Assembly: GCA_025769875.1 (NCBI GenBank)
Contig: JAGFNK010000130.1
Coordinates: forward strand, 1-64,000
DNA length: 64,000 bases
Source of the DNA: Russula earlei
Taxonomy: Eukaryota; Basidiomycota; Agaricomycetes; Russulales; Russulaceae
Direction: 5' to 3'
The notes below the pieces were generated by a model that worked only from the letters and a program-made list of their open reading frames with translations, did not search any database and was not told where the DNA came from. The translations under genes and the position numbers were made by a program. Shown piece by piece: positions 11,935 to 21,950 of this stretch (position 1 is the first letter of the stretch; each line of letters opens with the position of its first letter).

Positions 11935-13233
11935 ACTGATGAGTTGATCCTTGTCCGTCTATTTCCATGCCATCAATCCACTGCCTTTTGCGTTAGTACC
12001 ATTCTGAGGTGAGCATGAACCCTTGACAATCAGGCATCCGCTTCACGCTGTCCGATGTCAACAGGTATCCCGTATCAGGCCGCTGCAAATCTGGTGACAG
12101 CCATCGAATAAACACAGTATGCATTTCCAGTGCGGATTCCAGACCATTAGGAACGTCTTAAATCACCCGTTACCGCGGTAAAGATTCGGTTTGTGTCGCA
12201 TGTTCCCAGACACGAAGGGTATTCCTATAGCCGAACGGAGCTTTGGCAATTGGTTCTATCACCGCCAATTGGAGGTCTGCCTGTTTATAATTTCATCGTT
12301 GATGAGTGGAGTGGCGCAAGGCGCAATGATCTTGGTTGCCTCTCTTGAACTAACCCGGCACTTCCATGGAAACGCGTCCGGGCAATCTATCGATGGTATG
12401 GTACTGGACTTACCAACAGTCATGCCCCAGGCCGCCTTGGTTCCCACTTCTTAATGGTTCCTCGCCTACGCTGTCTATCACACATTCGGTACTTCTTCCT
12501 TTGTCCCGGCGAAGCACTATTTTGGTCTTTCCAACGGGTTGGCGCGGACGCAATGACTCCCGCTTTCAGGAGTCGAAAATATATCGAACATCAGACTTTT
12601 ACCAATTGTGTTCAGGTCTTAGGTATTGGGCCCACCTTGTCCCAACGAGAACATGAAACTTTACAGCATAGCCTTGACCGGTGCGGTTCGCGTACGACAC
12701 ACTGCTGACTCGTGCTACATTCGGCCCGCTGCTCTAGGACTGACCTTTCACGCAAGGTCTCCGCCTTTTCTGCTTTTTCTGTTATCTTGATTCCGTCATG
12801 CTCGCATGAAACAGATGTCCTCCACCACATATGCCAAACCAAAGCTCATCGTATCACGTGACACAACACGCCTAGAGCTCGTGGCCGTCATCGGAGTGAT
12901 TAGGACGACGCTTACACCCACACGCCATGCGGAATTGCGCCTTACACAACTTGTCTATCTGTCTCGTTTATCACCGGCGCATACCTGCAGGTGTTCTCGG
13001 CCCAGCCAGATCGGGGCGTTGACAACAGGACAACGTGTCTGCTGCCCAAACCACTTTGGTGTGGTCTTCATCTGACCACACTCTTCACCTCATAAAACGC
13101 CCACGCTCCTGCTTGGTCCCTCCCCCTCCCAAGCTCTCTTTCTGTCTTTCCGTGCATTCCTTCCATCCCTCCAGTCGTGGTTCCCTCCCTCTCCCTCTCC
13201 CTCTCCCCCTCCCCGCCCCCCGTCCCTACCATT
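11935..13233. other. No gene seen; CT-rich promoter at its right end
   Basis: Frames up to 96 codons occur but show no family or splicing logic. From about 13110 to 13215 the plus strand is C/T-rich (repeated CCCT/CTCTC), a typical pyrimidine-rich fungal promoter just before the start codon at 13234. Confidence 0.4.
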
Positions 13234-14677
13234 ATGAGCCTGGAGCGTCGCAAGCCGTTCGCCCTTCTCTACCCCAACGCGAAACCAACCGATTCTGCTC
13301 CAGCGACGTCGCATCTCACCATCAGCCGCCCACGGCGCCAAATGCCCGCATATCATTATCAGCTCCAACAGAACCCTCACAAACGCTACGCAACGATGCT
13401 TCCCGGGAGCAGCCGGAGTAGCGCAACGTCGTCTGCAGAGTCGCTGTACAGCGCCTCGAGCTCGATGCCACGGCGGCGAAAGCTAAGCGCCGCGGAGGAC
13501 GTGGCGGCCCGCGTGCGCGCACGGTGGGCAGCGCTCGAAGCGCTCGAGAGGGCAAGTGGAGCACTGACCACGAATACCATCGCCGCCACCGCCACCGGTG
13601 GCCGTATCGGGACTGGAATGGACTCACACGTCCCTGAGGGAGCGCGTCACTCGACCGAGCCACAGGCACGCGTGCCAGAACAGGAGAAGGAGAACACCGC
13701 GGCGTCGGCTTCGATGCAGACGGATGGCTACGAAAAGCCACTCCCGCCACGTCCCGCCGCGCTCGTGCTGCGCATAAATTCAGACCGGGGACCCGCGCAC
13801 GCGGCGCATGCGCGCTCAACAGCAGCAGCAGCGACGGCGGCGATGGTCCCGATGGTGGTGGACGATATCGATGCACGCGAGGACGACAGGAACGACGCGA
13901 GCCCGGGCGGGGAGGAGAGCCCCCCCGCGGGCGACTCGACGCTGCGGACGACTCCGACGAGCCTGACGTGCTTCGAGACGGAGAGTCTGCGGTCGGCTCT
14001 GCAGCGTCGCCCAACACGGGCGCTAACGCCGCCGCAAGTCCGACGGCGGCCATCGATGACGGACGAGCTCGAAGAGGCGGTACGTTCGCCCCGTTTTTCT
14101 TTGCCCCCCCCCGATGCGCACTGACACTTTCCGTTTATGAAACGCTGATGGCCGGCAGAGGGAAGAGGCGACGGTCGCGATGCTGCAGAGTCCCCGCACG
14201 GACGGCATGCTGCGCTGTCCGCGTCGCGGGTGCGACGAGCTGCTCGGAGGCGTGCGCGCGCTCACGTTCCACCTGCACATTCACGCCGTCGGAGCTGGGG
14301 CGTACGCGTGCGTGCGGTGCGGGGGTGCGTTCGAGAGCCCACGGGAGCTAACGCGGCACGCGTGTGCGAGGCGTCGGGCGAGAGGTGCGTGTCTTTTCAC
14401 TCCTTTTGTTGTTGTTGTTGTTGTTGTTTTTCTTTTCTCTCTTCCCCGCTCTTCTCCGTCCCGTCTCGCCCACGCCACGGCTAACTATCGGGGTTCCCTT
14501 TCATCCCTTGTTTCTTTTCCGATGATGCTCGTAGAGCGCCTGCGTAGCGTCGTCCGCGCGTGGACATGCCTGTCCCCCACAAGCCAGAGCTTTGGGAAAC
14601 AACAGCAACAGCAAATTCTGCAGCGGCAACAACCGCGAAAACACTACAGACGGAAGGACGATAACGAATATTACTGA
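13234..14677 (+). CDS. Hypothetical protein with two C2H2-like zinc fingers
   Basis: I chose the ATG at 13234 (MSLERRKPF) because the in-frame upstream start at 13177 lies in the CT-rich promoter. The first exon encodes ~280 residues rich in Ser, Ala and Arg and low in complexity; a helical stretch around ARVRARWAALEALERASG is its only ordered part. A second exon, after an intron ending in GGCAG near 14158, has one finger (CPRRGCDELLGG then HLHIHA) and a second ending in a His-Cys pair (YACVRCGGAFESPRELTRHAC). A third exon after the TTG-repeat intron ends in a Gln/Lys/Arg-rich tail. It may be a nuclear DNA-binding protein; the target is unknown. Confidence 0.65.
14407..14428 (+). repeat. (GTT)n microsatellite in an intron
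   Basis: About seven GTT units sit inside the last intron of the C2H2 gene, between a donor GTGCGTG and an acceptor CGTAG. Confidence 0.7.
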
Positions 14678-15261
14678 AGCCCTCCCTCAAAATGCCTGTT
14701 CTTGGGCGAGAAAGACTCTGAGGTCTGCCTGACTCGGAGCGGAAACCCTCTCTGTGACCTTCACCATACGCACGTCCGCTCGTGTAGCACTATTCATAAT
14801 CCTTACCAATATCCGTATCTTTCCCTCACATGCTGTAATTCCGCTCAACCCTCTTACCTGTGCTTCACCCAGCAATCCCTTCCCGTTAATTAAACACGTT
14901 AAACACCGGTTGATCTGATTCTCCATTTGTCTCCCTCTCACGGAACTACGCAGCCCGGTCGATCTCTCCCAAGCAGTGAAGCCTTGGAGCATAGACAGCT
15001 CTCCACAGCTGATGTGTTACACACGGCGAGAGGCGCCAACACCTTCCGCCACTATCACATCCGATCCAGACGCCCTTCTGATTTGCGCTGTGGAAGAGGG
15101 GTGGAAATCATGGAAGTACGCAACATGCTTATCACGAAATCGAACATCATGTTTTCGGCGTGGCAGCATAACGACGGACATGGCTTGACCTATGTATGTT
15201 CATGTACCCAATTGGCAGAGCGCATATTCCTTGTAATCACGGCTTTTATCAAACCGCGAGA
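14678..15261. other. Intergenic between convergent genes
   Basis: Nothing recognised in the 580 bases between the 3' ends of the C2H2 gene and the uL4 gene. Confidence 0.5.
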
Positions 15262-16603
15262 TCACGGAGCGAAGAGTGTTGACAGGAATGCCTTTGACGC
15301 AGCATGAGTCTTCTTCTTCGGGTGCTTTTTCTCCTGGCTCTTCTTCTTTATGCGCTCTTGACGCACTACACTCGATAACCCATCAGCGCTGCGGAAGCAA
15401 AAAAAAAAAAACAACAGGCCACGCACGGAGCTCCTGCCGACGGAGAGTCTTGGCATAAGGGTTCAGGCGGAAGAGTACTGCCTTGTTGCGTAGGGGATTC
15501 TTATGCTGCGTCCATGGGCGTTTGTGAGTTTTGTCATTGGCGGGGCGGACAACCGACTGGATCTCAGAGCTGTTGATCAAACGGGTGACATCTGGGTTGG
15601 AAATCTTTGCAGTTGGCAGGCTGCAGGATAAAAGTTGGTAAGTATGGTCCGAAGACAACGATTGGAGTAAACGAACAGATAGTCTTTCTTGTGTACAGAG
15701 GCCTTGTCAAATGTACCAAAGACCTCGTCGAGGAGAGCAAATGCGCCCTCAGTCCAAATGATAAAGCGGCCAATATGGCCACCAGGTGCAAGTTGGAGAA
15801 GGTTCAAGCGACGGACGTTGACAATTTCAACACCAGGTAAGTTGCGGAACGCTTTGACGATGCCACCATCTTCGTTATAGACGACAAGGGGACCGCGGCG
15901 CTGGCGGTGGCGACGGTTGCGCATCTTTCCTTTGCCCGCACGAAGCTTGCGTGAGTTGGAGACCTTTACGACGTCACGATACGCCCGGAGTGACTTGAGG
16001 AGCGTTACTGCCTCCTTTGTCTTGTGGAACGACTCAACGGCGTTACCGACGACAAGGGGAACTTCCTCGATCTCTTCAATGCGGTGGCCGCGAGCCAGAA
16101 CGAGAGAGGGAAGTGCGGAGGCGGCGAGGGCAGAAACAGTAGCAAAGCGGCGCTGATTCTGGTTCACCTTGACGTGCCACCTACGCCAGGTTTTTGTGGG
16201 CGCGAACATCCGACCACCACGGCACATGTTACCGAATGCGGCTTGACCGGAGCGGTGAGTGCCTCCACCGCCGACGCGGGGGATACGAGCGACGGCGCGA
16301 CCGGTACCCCAAGACTCGGCAGAGGTCTGGTGGCCTGCTTTCTCGCTGACTGCGTAAGCCTGACGCCTATTCTTTGCGATGCTCTCTAACAAGTTCTTGA
16401 GTAATGACGAGATAGAGGGAGGGTTGGTTACGCACTGTGGACCTGCTGTACGACATCAAGACGAATTGGAGCGGTCAAAACCGCAGGAAGTGGAAGAGAC
16501 GAGGAAGCCTCTGGATGAGGTGTAAATTGGAGGAAAATACGCTCAAGATGAAGATGTTACCGCCTGACGTTGAGCGAACGTTGACCGTTGGACGAGAGGC
16601 CAT
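15262..16603 (-). CDS. RPL4: 60S ribosomal protein uL4 (RPL4)
   Basis: Structural protein of the large cytosolic ribosomal subunit whose loop lines the exit tunnel. Exon 1 (16561-16603) encodes [14 protein letters not shown]. Exon 2 gives [20 protein letters not shown]. The main exon carries [19 protein letters not shown], the loop [20 protein letters not shown] and [19 protein letters not shown], and on to VHKKDYL. A further exon starts [18 protein letters not shown], and the last encodes the basic tail ending in [10 protein letters not shown]. Every junction is canonical and in frame, including the oligo-T intron near 15400. This is one of the cleanest genes in the window and a useful control for sequence quality. 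Confidence 0.95.
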
Positions 16604-16888
16604 CTTGGGTGTCTTTTGCGTGATCTCTCAGAAAGGCGTTGGATTGGATTGGGATGTGTAGTATTCAAGATCAAGGTTTGCTAGTTCTAAGCCCCAATAC
16701 AAACTATGTACAAGCAATATGATCACGTGACACATTTTTCTCTCTCTGCCTGCCACCCGTGTCTGCCTGCCCACCCACGGATCTGCCTATTGTTATTAGC
16801 ATGGGTATGGTTTATTTGGTGCTATATGCTACAAAGAGAGGCACGATAATAATATCCACCGAGTCCTGACTGTTCACGACCTTCCCTT

Positions 16889-17665
16889 CTAAGCACCCCA
16901 TCCTGATAACAACCACGCCTCTGTACGGAGCATGCCCACAACGTCCATGCCGACGCTCCCATCCTCGATTTGCGCGCGCTTCTCCAAAACAGATGCAAGC
17001 CCTTTAAAACCGGTAGAGCAGCCCGCGTGGGCCGATGGACATGCCAAGAACGCCTCTCGATGGCTGAATACGAGCTGCGAAAGCTCGGCGTCCCCGATGG
17101 CGTGTGGTTCGCCACCAAAACTGTGATAGCATGCAAAGCCGTGCAGGATTGCGCATGGACCGGGAGATGGCCGCGACGGCGCGACGGAGGAACTCCGAGT
17201 CGAAATGTCCGTGGAGTCTGACTGTTATGCAAGTCGCTCAGAAACGGATGTTTTTTTTAAGTGAGAGGTCGGATGGTAACATACGTGATATCCTCTATCT
17301 TCATCACCCATCTCGATGTCAGGCGATCCGAGTGGAATACTCATTCGCCCACGAGCATGCTGCATTCGGACATATCAGATTCGCAATCGCAATGGGCACG
17401 AATGAGACTATCGCGCACAGCAACTGGTGGGTCGAAGCTCAGTGAACTGAGCAGTGCTGCAAGTTCGATGTCGATCTATCCCAGCATCAGCTCCGAGTAG
17501 CAGCCTCGTTGGAAAGTTTCACACCTGAGACATGGCGTGTGCTCCGTTCGATACCAAGTCGTCTGGAGAGTCGAATGGATGAGGCTCTCGCCCGGATGTT
17601 TGTAGGAGTCAGTTGTGGGGACAGAAGAAAATGTGGCCACCTAGGTCTTTTGTAGGAAGCTCCAT
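16889..17665 (-). CDS. Unrecognised five-exon small protein
   Basis: No single frame shows it; exons were joined by hand. Exon 1 (17641-17665) encodes MELPTKDL. After an intron ending GCGAG comes EPHPFDSPDDLVSNGAHAMS. After an intron ending GATAG comes IDIELAALLSSLSFDPPVAV and a Cys-rich DCESDMSECSML. A short exon gives MGDEDRGYH. The last exon begins SDSTDISTRSSS, continues through ACYHSFGGEPHAIGDAEL, and ends LLSGWGA at the stop 16889-16891. All introns are GT-AG and 40-65 bases long. The total is about 185 residues: acidic and Ser-rich first, then a compact helical C-terminal half with several Cys. I recognise no family. The open consistent reading through five exons argues that it is real. 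Confidence 0.5.
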
Positions 17666-19534
17666 TGTGTTCGGAGTAGCTTAGCGCCGGGCGGGAGGGC
17701 ACTGCCACGCCGCCATGCACCAACCGCGCTGCTAGCCTCGCGCATACCACGCACCTTACTCTCATATGATTGGCTAATCTCCGGTCGTGTCCGACCCTGG
17801 GTAACCCTGACTGTGACTGGTCAGGTCAAGGGCCCTCGCGACATACATATGTTGGGGTCATGCTCGTCACACCGACCACAAAATCATCGCCACGTGTTGT
17901 GCTGCCTTTGAAGAACAGGAAAAATAGGAAGTGACATGGGCATCGAATCTCCCGAGGCAAACTTGCCGGTGCCAAACGGGGGTTGTGATACCCTCATTGG
18001 GTAGTGGGTGCTCCAGCTGTAGTTTTAGGGGAGATGCTTGCGCTGTCATCTGCCCTTGCGCGCAGGTGAAAGGGGAATTTCTGATTCAGATCTATCCATC
18101 CATCTCATGCTCCGTCCGAGGAAATAATATGGGCCGTTACACAGTGGGAACGACCAGCAGACGTAGGCGCAGGCAGCACCAGCTACCAAGGCGCGCCGTA
18201 GTATACATTGCACGCTATGACCTGGAGCAGACTATACATCTTCCAGTTCGCGCGGCGTATTCCCATTCAACACATGGGAGGAGCGGGCCAAGTCAGGCAC
18301 AATCCTTCGTTTTTTGGAAGGACGTGCAATGTGCAATACCCCTATTCTTCGGAGCACAGCACTCAGCCTCATTCCGTTCTGGGAGGAGAGGAGAGCGACG
18401 GCGATTGAAATCTGATCCCTGCCTCGTTGCCACTCGCGATCAAAGTACGGATCTCTGGCGGAATGGAAGCGCCGCCAATCCCTACTCATGTGGGACAAAC
18501 GGAGGACTGGGTGGCGCACAGGTAGGGTACGTTCCTGCTGATAAAGATGGTAAACCGCTGAGGCGGGCCCGAGCACAGGTAAATTCTTCTCCTTGCGCGG
18601 CCGGGGGCTTGCTCAAAAAAAAAAAAAAGTTGACGCTTGATTGTCATTCGGCGCTCGCATCTGCCAACATGGGAATGTTTGACGGTGGACGTTGGAGGCG
18701 TGTAGAACGCGTGAAGCGCGTCAACAATTGAAGCACACCACATGCACGTAGTCGCTAAACCAAACTTTCATGTCCCAGCGGCAAAGAATAACAGTCCGCG
18801 TCGCATTTAAAATAAATGCCTCCGAACCGAGTATCGGCATGCATGCGCATCACGCCAGGCATCGATAACGCATGACTGAGGCCGCGACTGAACGACTGAT
18901 CGCTTTACTGCGCACATTCCTTGAGCGGTTGGATCGATTGCCCCCCAGAGAAATTTTGGGAAAAAACTAAAATTTTCGGTGAAAAATTCTTCCTTGTTGG
19001 GGATATCAGAAGAAATTTTCAGACAGCGCTATCTCGCGAAAGGTTTCGCATACGAAGTATGAAATAATGCGATGCAGCAGGAACCCAGTCACGCGGCCAG
19101 CGAATTTATCTCAGTTGTCTCCTTTAATCGCCATGATCACGCAGGGCCATGATCACGCAGGCAGGACTGCGCAGATATATGAATGGGTTAGGGCCGGAGC
19201 TCCACTGCCATCATCGTTCACCTCTCCATTACATCCCCATCCCCACGATACGCGCCCAGCGATACACCGACGTCGCCGACGACCTGCACTTTACAGCTCT
19301 TAAAAATTTATAAATCCATCCATCGACCGCAAGGTCGGCAAAGACAACACTAGGCTGCCGTCCTACAAGAAACCATCTGTCCATGACACAGTTGCTTTCT
19401 TCGTACCTGCTTCTGCTTACCGTCCCCCCTTTCCCATCGTCGACTGAGCCCGTAGCGATTGTCTTACGTAAACACCCTGGGCCTTCGTAAATCACCAACT
19501 CAACCTTTCCTCTCACCGAAAAATCCTTTTATAC
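17666..19534. other. Large gap without a supported gene
   Basis: A frame of 266 codons on the plus strand (17931-18731) reads as Cys/Arg/Ser-rich text without motifs and ends after an oligo-A tract at 18616, so I do not call it. A 15-base direct repeat (CCATGATCACGCAGG) occurs twice back to back near 19130-19160. An AT-rich stretch lies at 18950-19020. No tRNA or other RNA gene recognised. Confidence 0.4.
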
Positions 19535-20910
19535 ATGGATCTGCCTCCCGCGACTCCCACGGCGGACCTCGATTGGTCAAATGTCGGCATTGGCCTCTGC
19601 TTTGTCGCGTTAAACTTGCTGCTCTCGCAGACACTGCAGCTCCACATCAGCGCTCCGCTCGGGATCGCAGCACTGCGATGTACTGTGCAGCTCACCTTTG
19701 TGGCCACTGTCTTGCAGCATGTGTTCGCGTCTAAAAAGTGGTGGGTGGTCACGTTGATCGCATGTATGTGTCCTCCCCTCGTGGGTCTCTTGCTATTACG
19801 TACATGCGGTACTTATCCTGGAATCGATACCAGTGCTGCTGAACATTCTTGGCACATTCGAGACCGGTACGTCGTCCCACTTTGATGAATTACCCGCGTA
19901 GCCGACTGCCGTAGTTGTGATCAAGGCAAGCAGGAGGTGTCGAAACATGGTGCGTGTGTCTTGTAGAGGGGTAGAGGGGCGCAGATCTACAGATTTTCAC
20001 TCGCTTTACCCAGTTTGCACACGTGCTCATTGCGATGTTGGTCGCCAACATCCCGGTATCAATCCTGGGAGTTCGCTTCGCCATGGGCGTAACCACGTTT
20101 TGGACGCCAGAGCAATATAGTTAGTGGCAAAAGAATTCTCCTTTTGATGCCCAGAAAACTGATGACGAGTAACACTATCTGATTACCGCGATCCCTCCTC
20201 GTATCGTTACGCGCGTTTCACATAGTCCCTGTCGTGGGTATGCTGTGTGGCAACGCGATAGCTTGCATCGCGGTGTCGCAGAGACATATCTTAAAAGAAC
20301 TCGAGTGAGCCCTCCTCTCGCAGTGGCATTACCAATCCCATGAATTGCCGTAGTGAAAACCGGGACAAGACGGAAACGCTCCTTGCGTTTGGCGCTTCTC
20401 GCTTCGAGGCTTGTCGTCCGCTTGCAGTTGAAGGTCTGCGTATGGCCCTGATGCCGACAATCAACCAAATGAGGTACGCAAACACTGCGAATGTCCCGTT
20501 CCTGCTCATCGTCACCTTGGATTCTCAAATGCAGCGTGATCGGCATCATCTCCATCCCGGGTATGATGACGGGTGCCATTCTCGGCGGTGCCAATGTACA
20601 GCAGGCGGCACGGCTGCAGATGATCATTATGTTCATGATCACGGCGTCGTCCGCGTTGTCGTGCATTATTTCGACGTACCTTGCGCTTTCTGTGTGCGTT
20701 GACTCGGAGCACCGCGTCCGCGGTGACTGCATCGACACCCGACCTCTCACGTTCCGGCGCGTTTGTAGCGGCATCATATGGGCTGCCGTCGGCTTTGCGC
20801 GGCGCACATGGAACCTCCTGAGAGGTCTGACGAAACGGGAGGAGGTTATGGCCAATGGCGGTATTCATAACGGCCACATTCGATCAGAGCGCACGCCACT
20901 GCTCGTCTGA
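19535..20910 (+). CDS. UPF0014 / FetB-type membrane permease
   Basis: Family of bacterial FetB (iron export permease) and plant STAR2/ALS3. Exons starting at 19535 give WSNVGIGLCFVALNLLLSQT, then helices around LRCTVQLTFVATVLQHVFA. VLLNILGTFET is followed by VVVIKASRRCRNM, the family's motif after helix 3. Next come FAHVLIAMLVANIPVSILGV and the signature IVPVVGMLCGNAIACIAVS. The cytosolic RDKTETLLAFGASRFEACRP and ALMPTINQMSVIGIISIPGM are the coupling region where the ATPase subunit binds in bacteria. The end is a basic soluble tail closing with ERTPLLV, which resembles a dileucine sorting signal. Six or so exons join in frame. No partner ATPase gene lies nearby. Substrate (iron or another metal) is inferred from family only. 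Confidence 0.85.
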
Positions 20911-21414
20911 GACAAAAGCCTTGCCGTCACTTGCTTGCTGGGCGCGGGCAAAATCACAAATAGAGAACGCGAAAAAGATGGGACGCCGTTACGTCGGGCT
21001 GATGAAGACATATTGGGTGATTTGGGGGTGCTGGTGGATGACTTATCGGGGGTACGTAATGGTGGGTGAGAAGGGACAGGGAATAGAAAGGGAAGGGGCG
21101 TAGGAGGGTAGCCATGAGGGATAGATCACAGGCCATTGGCGTAATCAGCTGGGATTGGTAGATAGGGCGTTAAAGGTCGGGAGAGAGAGAATAATGGACA
21201 GCGGAGCGCCAATCAACGGGCATGTCGGTTTAAATGGGAGCGCACATTCGATTTTTTGCTGCCCCTCGTTTTTCTCAAACAAAGTCTGATCGCTGCGAGA
21301 GGTAAGCACCACTCGTTCTCCGATTTGGACGATCTTGCCCGACAGCCGTCCCTTGGATGATAACCCCATGTTACCAGCGTTCGTTCTATAACCAATTCAC
21401 CCCTCATTACAATT
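20911..21414. other. Intergenic, no gene seen
   Basis: Short frames only. The right end is the promoter side of the small gene at 21415. Confidence 0.5.
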
Positions 21415-21769
21415 ATGTGTACCGTCGTGGAGAAGATAGTGAATGCCTGTTATCCGGTCAAATGTGACAAGTGTGGCAAAACGACATGGAAGGTAAGGGC
21501 ATCCCCCGCCCGCGATTGATCGAAGGACTCATCTGAAACCGACAGGGATGCGGGAACCACATTGACTCGGTGAGTTTGCGAGACGTTGGTTGTGACGACC
21601 CTCGAAAATATGCGTGTCGTTTATGTGACCGCGAGGAGGAAGGCTGCCAATTAAGGGTGGTTTCGCTCTTGACGCCCCTCCGATTTATCTCAATGGGAGA
21701 GCTGACACAGGATGGATACAGGTCATGAGTGAGATCAAAGAAGAGGATCGATGCTCGTGCCCTCGTTGA
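21415..21769 (+). CDS. 49-residue conserved Cys-rich small protein
   Basis: Three exons (21415-21492, 21546-21569, 21722-21769) with clean GT-AG introns encode 49 residues. The core reads CDKCGKTTWKGCGNHIDSVM and the end EEDRCSCPR. This CxxCGKTTWxGCGxHI pattern is one I know from short proteins of bacteria and fungi that have no assigned role; the Cys and His spacing suggests metal binding. Each exon is too short to be noticed alone: exon 2 is only 24 bases and encodes GCGNHIDS. It lies 182 bases before the kinase gene and on the same strand. Function unknown. Confidence 0.8.
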
Positions 21770-21950
21770 TATCGGGGTAGTAGTAGCGTAGTTAACGAGA
21801 CTGATTGGCTGTACGACCAATGCCGTAAAATTCGAGGACGAGTCGATTGCAACTCACTGCCCACTTTGCTTTTTATCCTCTCTCTGTTCATTTTCAAAGA
21901 GCCCACATCTCTTGATCCCACTACCTTTCTCCTTTCATGCACCACCCACA

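Noticed and set aside
13322..14053. 243-codon minus-strand frame
   Set aside because: Antisense shadow of the GC-rich first exon of the C2H2 gene.
17931..18731. 266-codon open frame on the plus strand
   Set aside because: No motif, odd Cys/Arg-rich composition, runs through an oligo-A tract as poly-Lys, and no promoter or splice logic.
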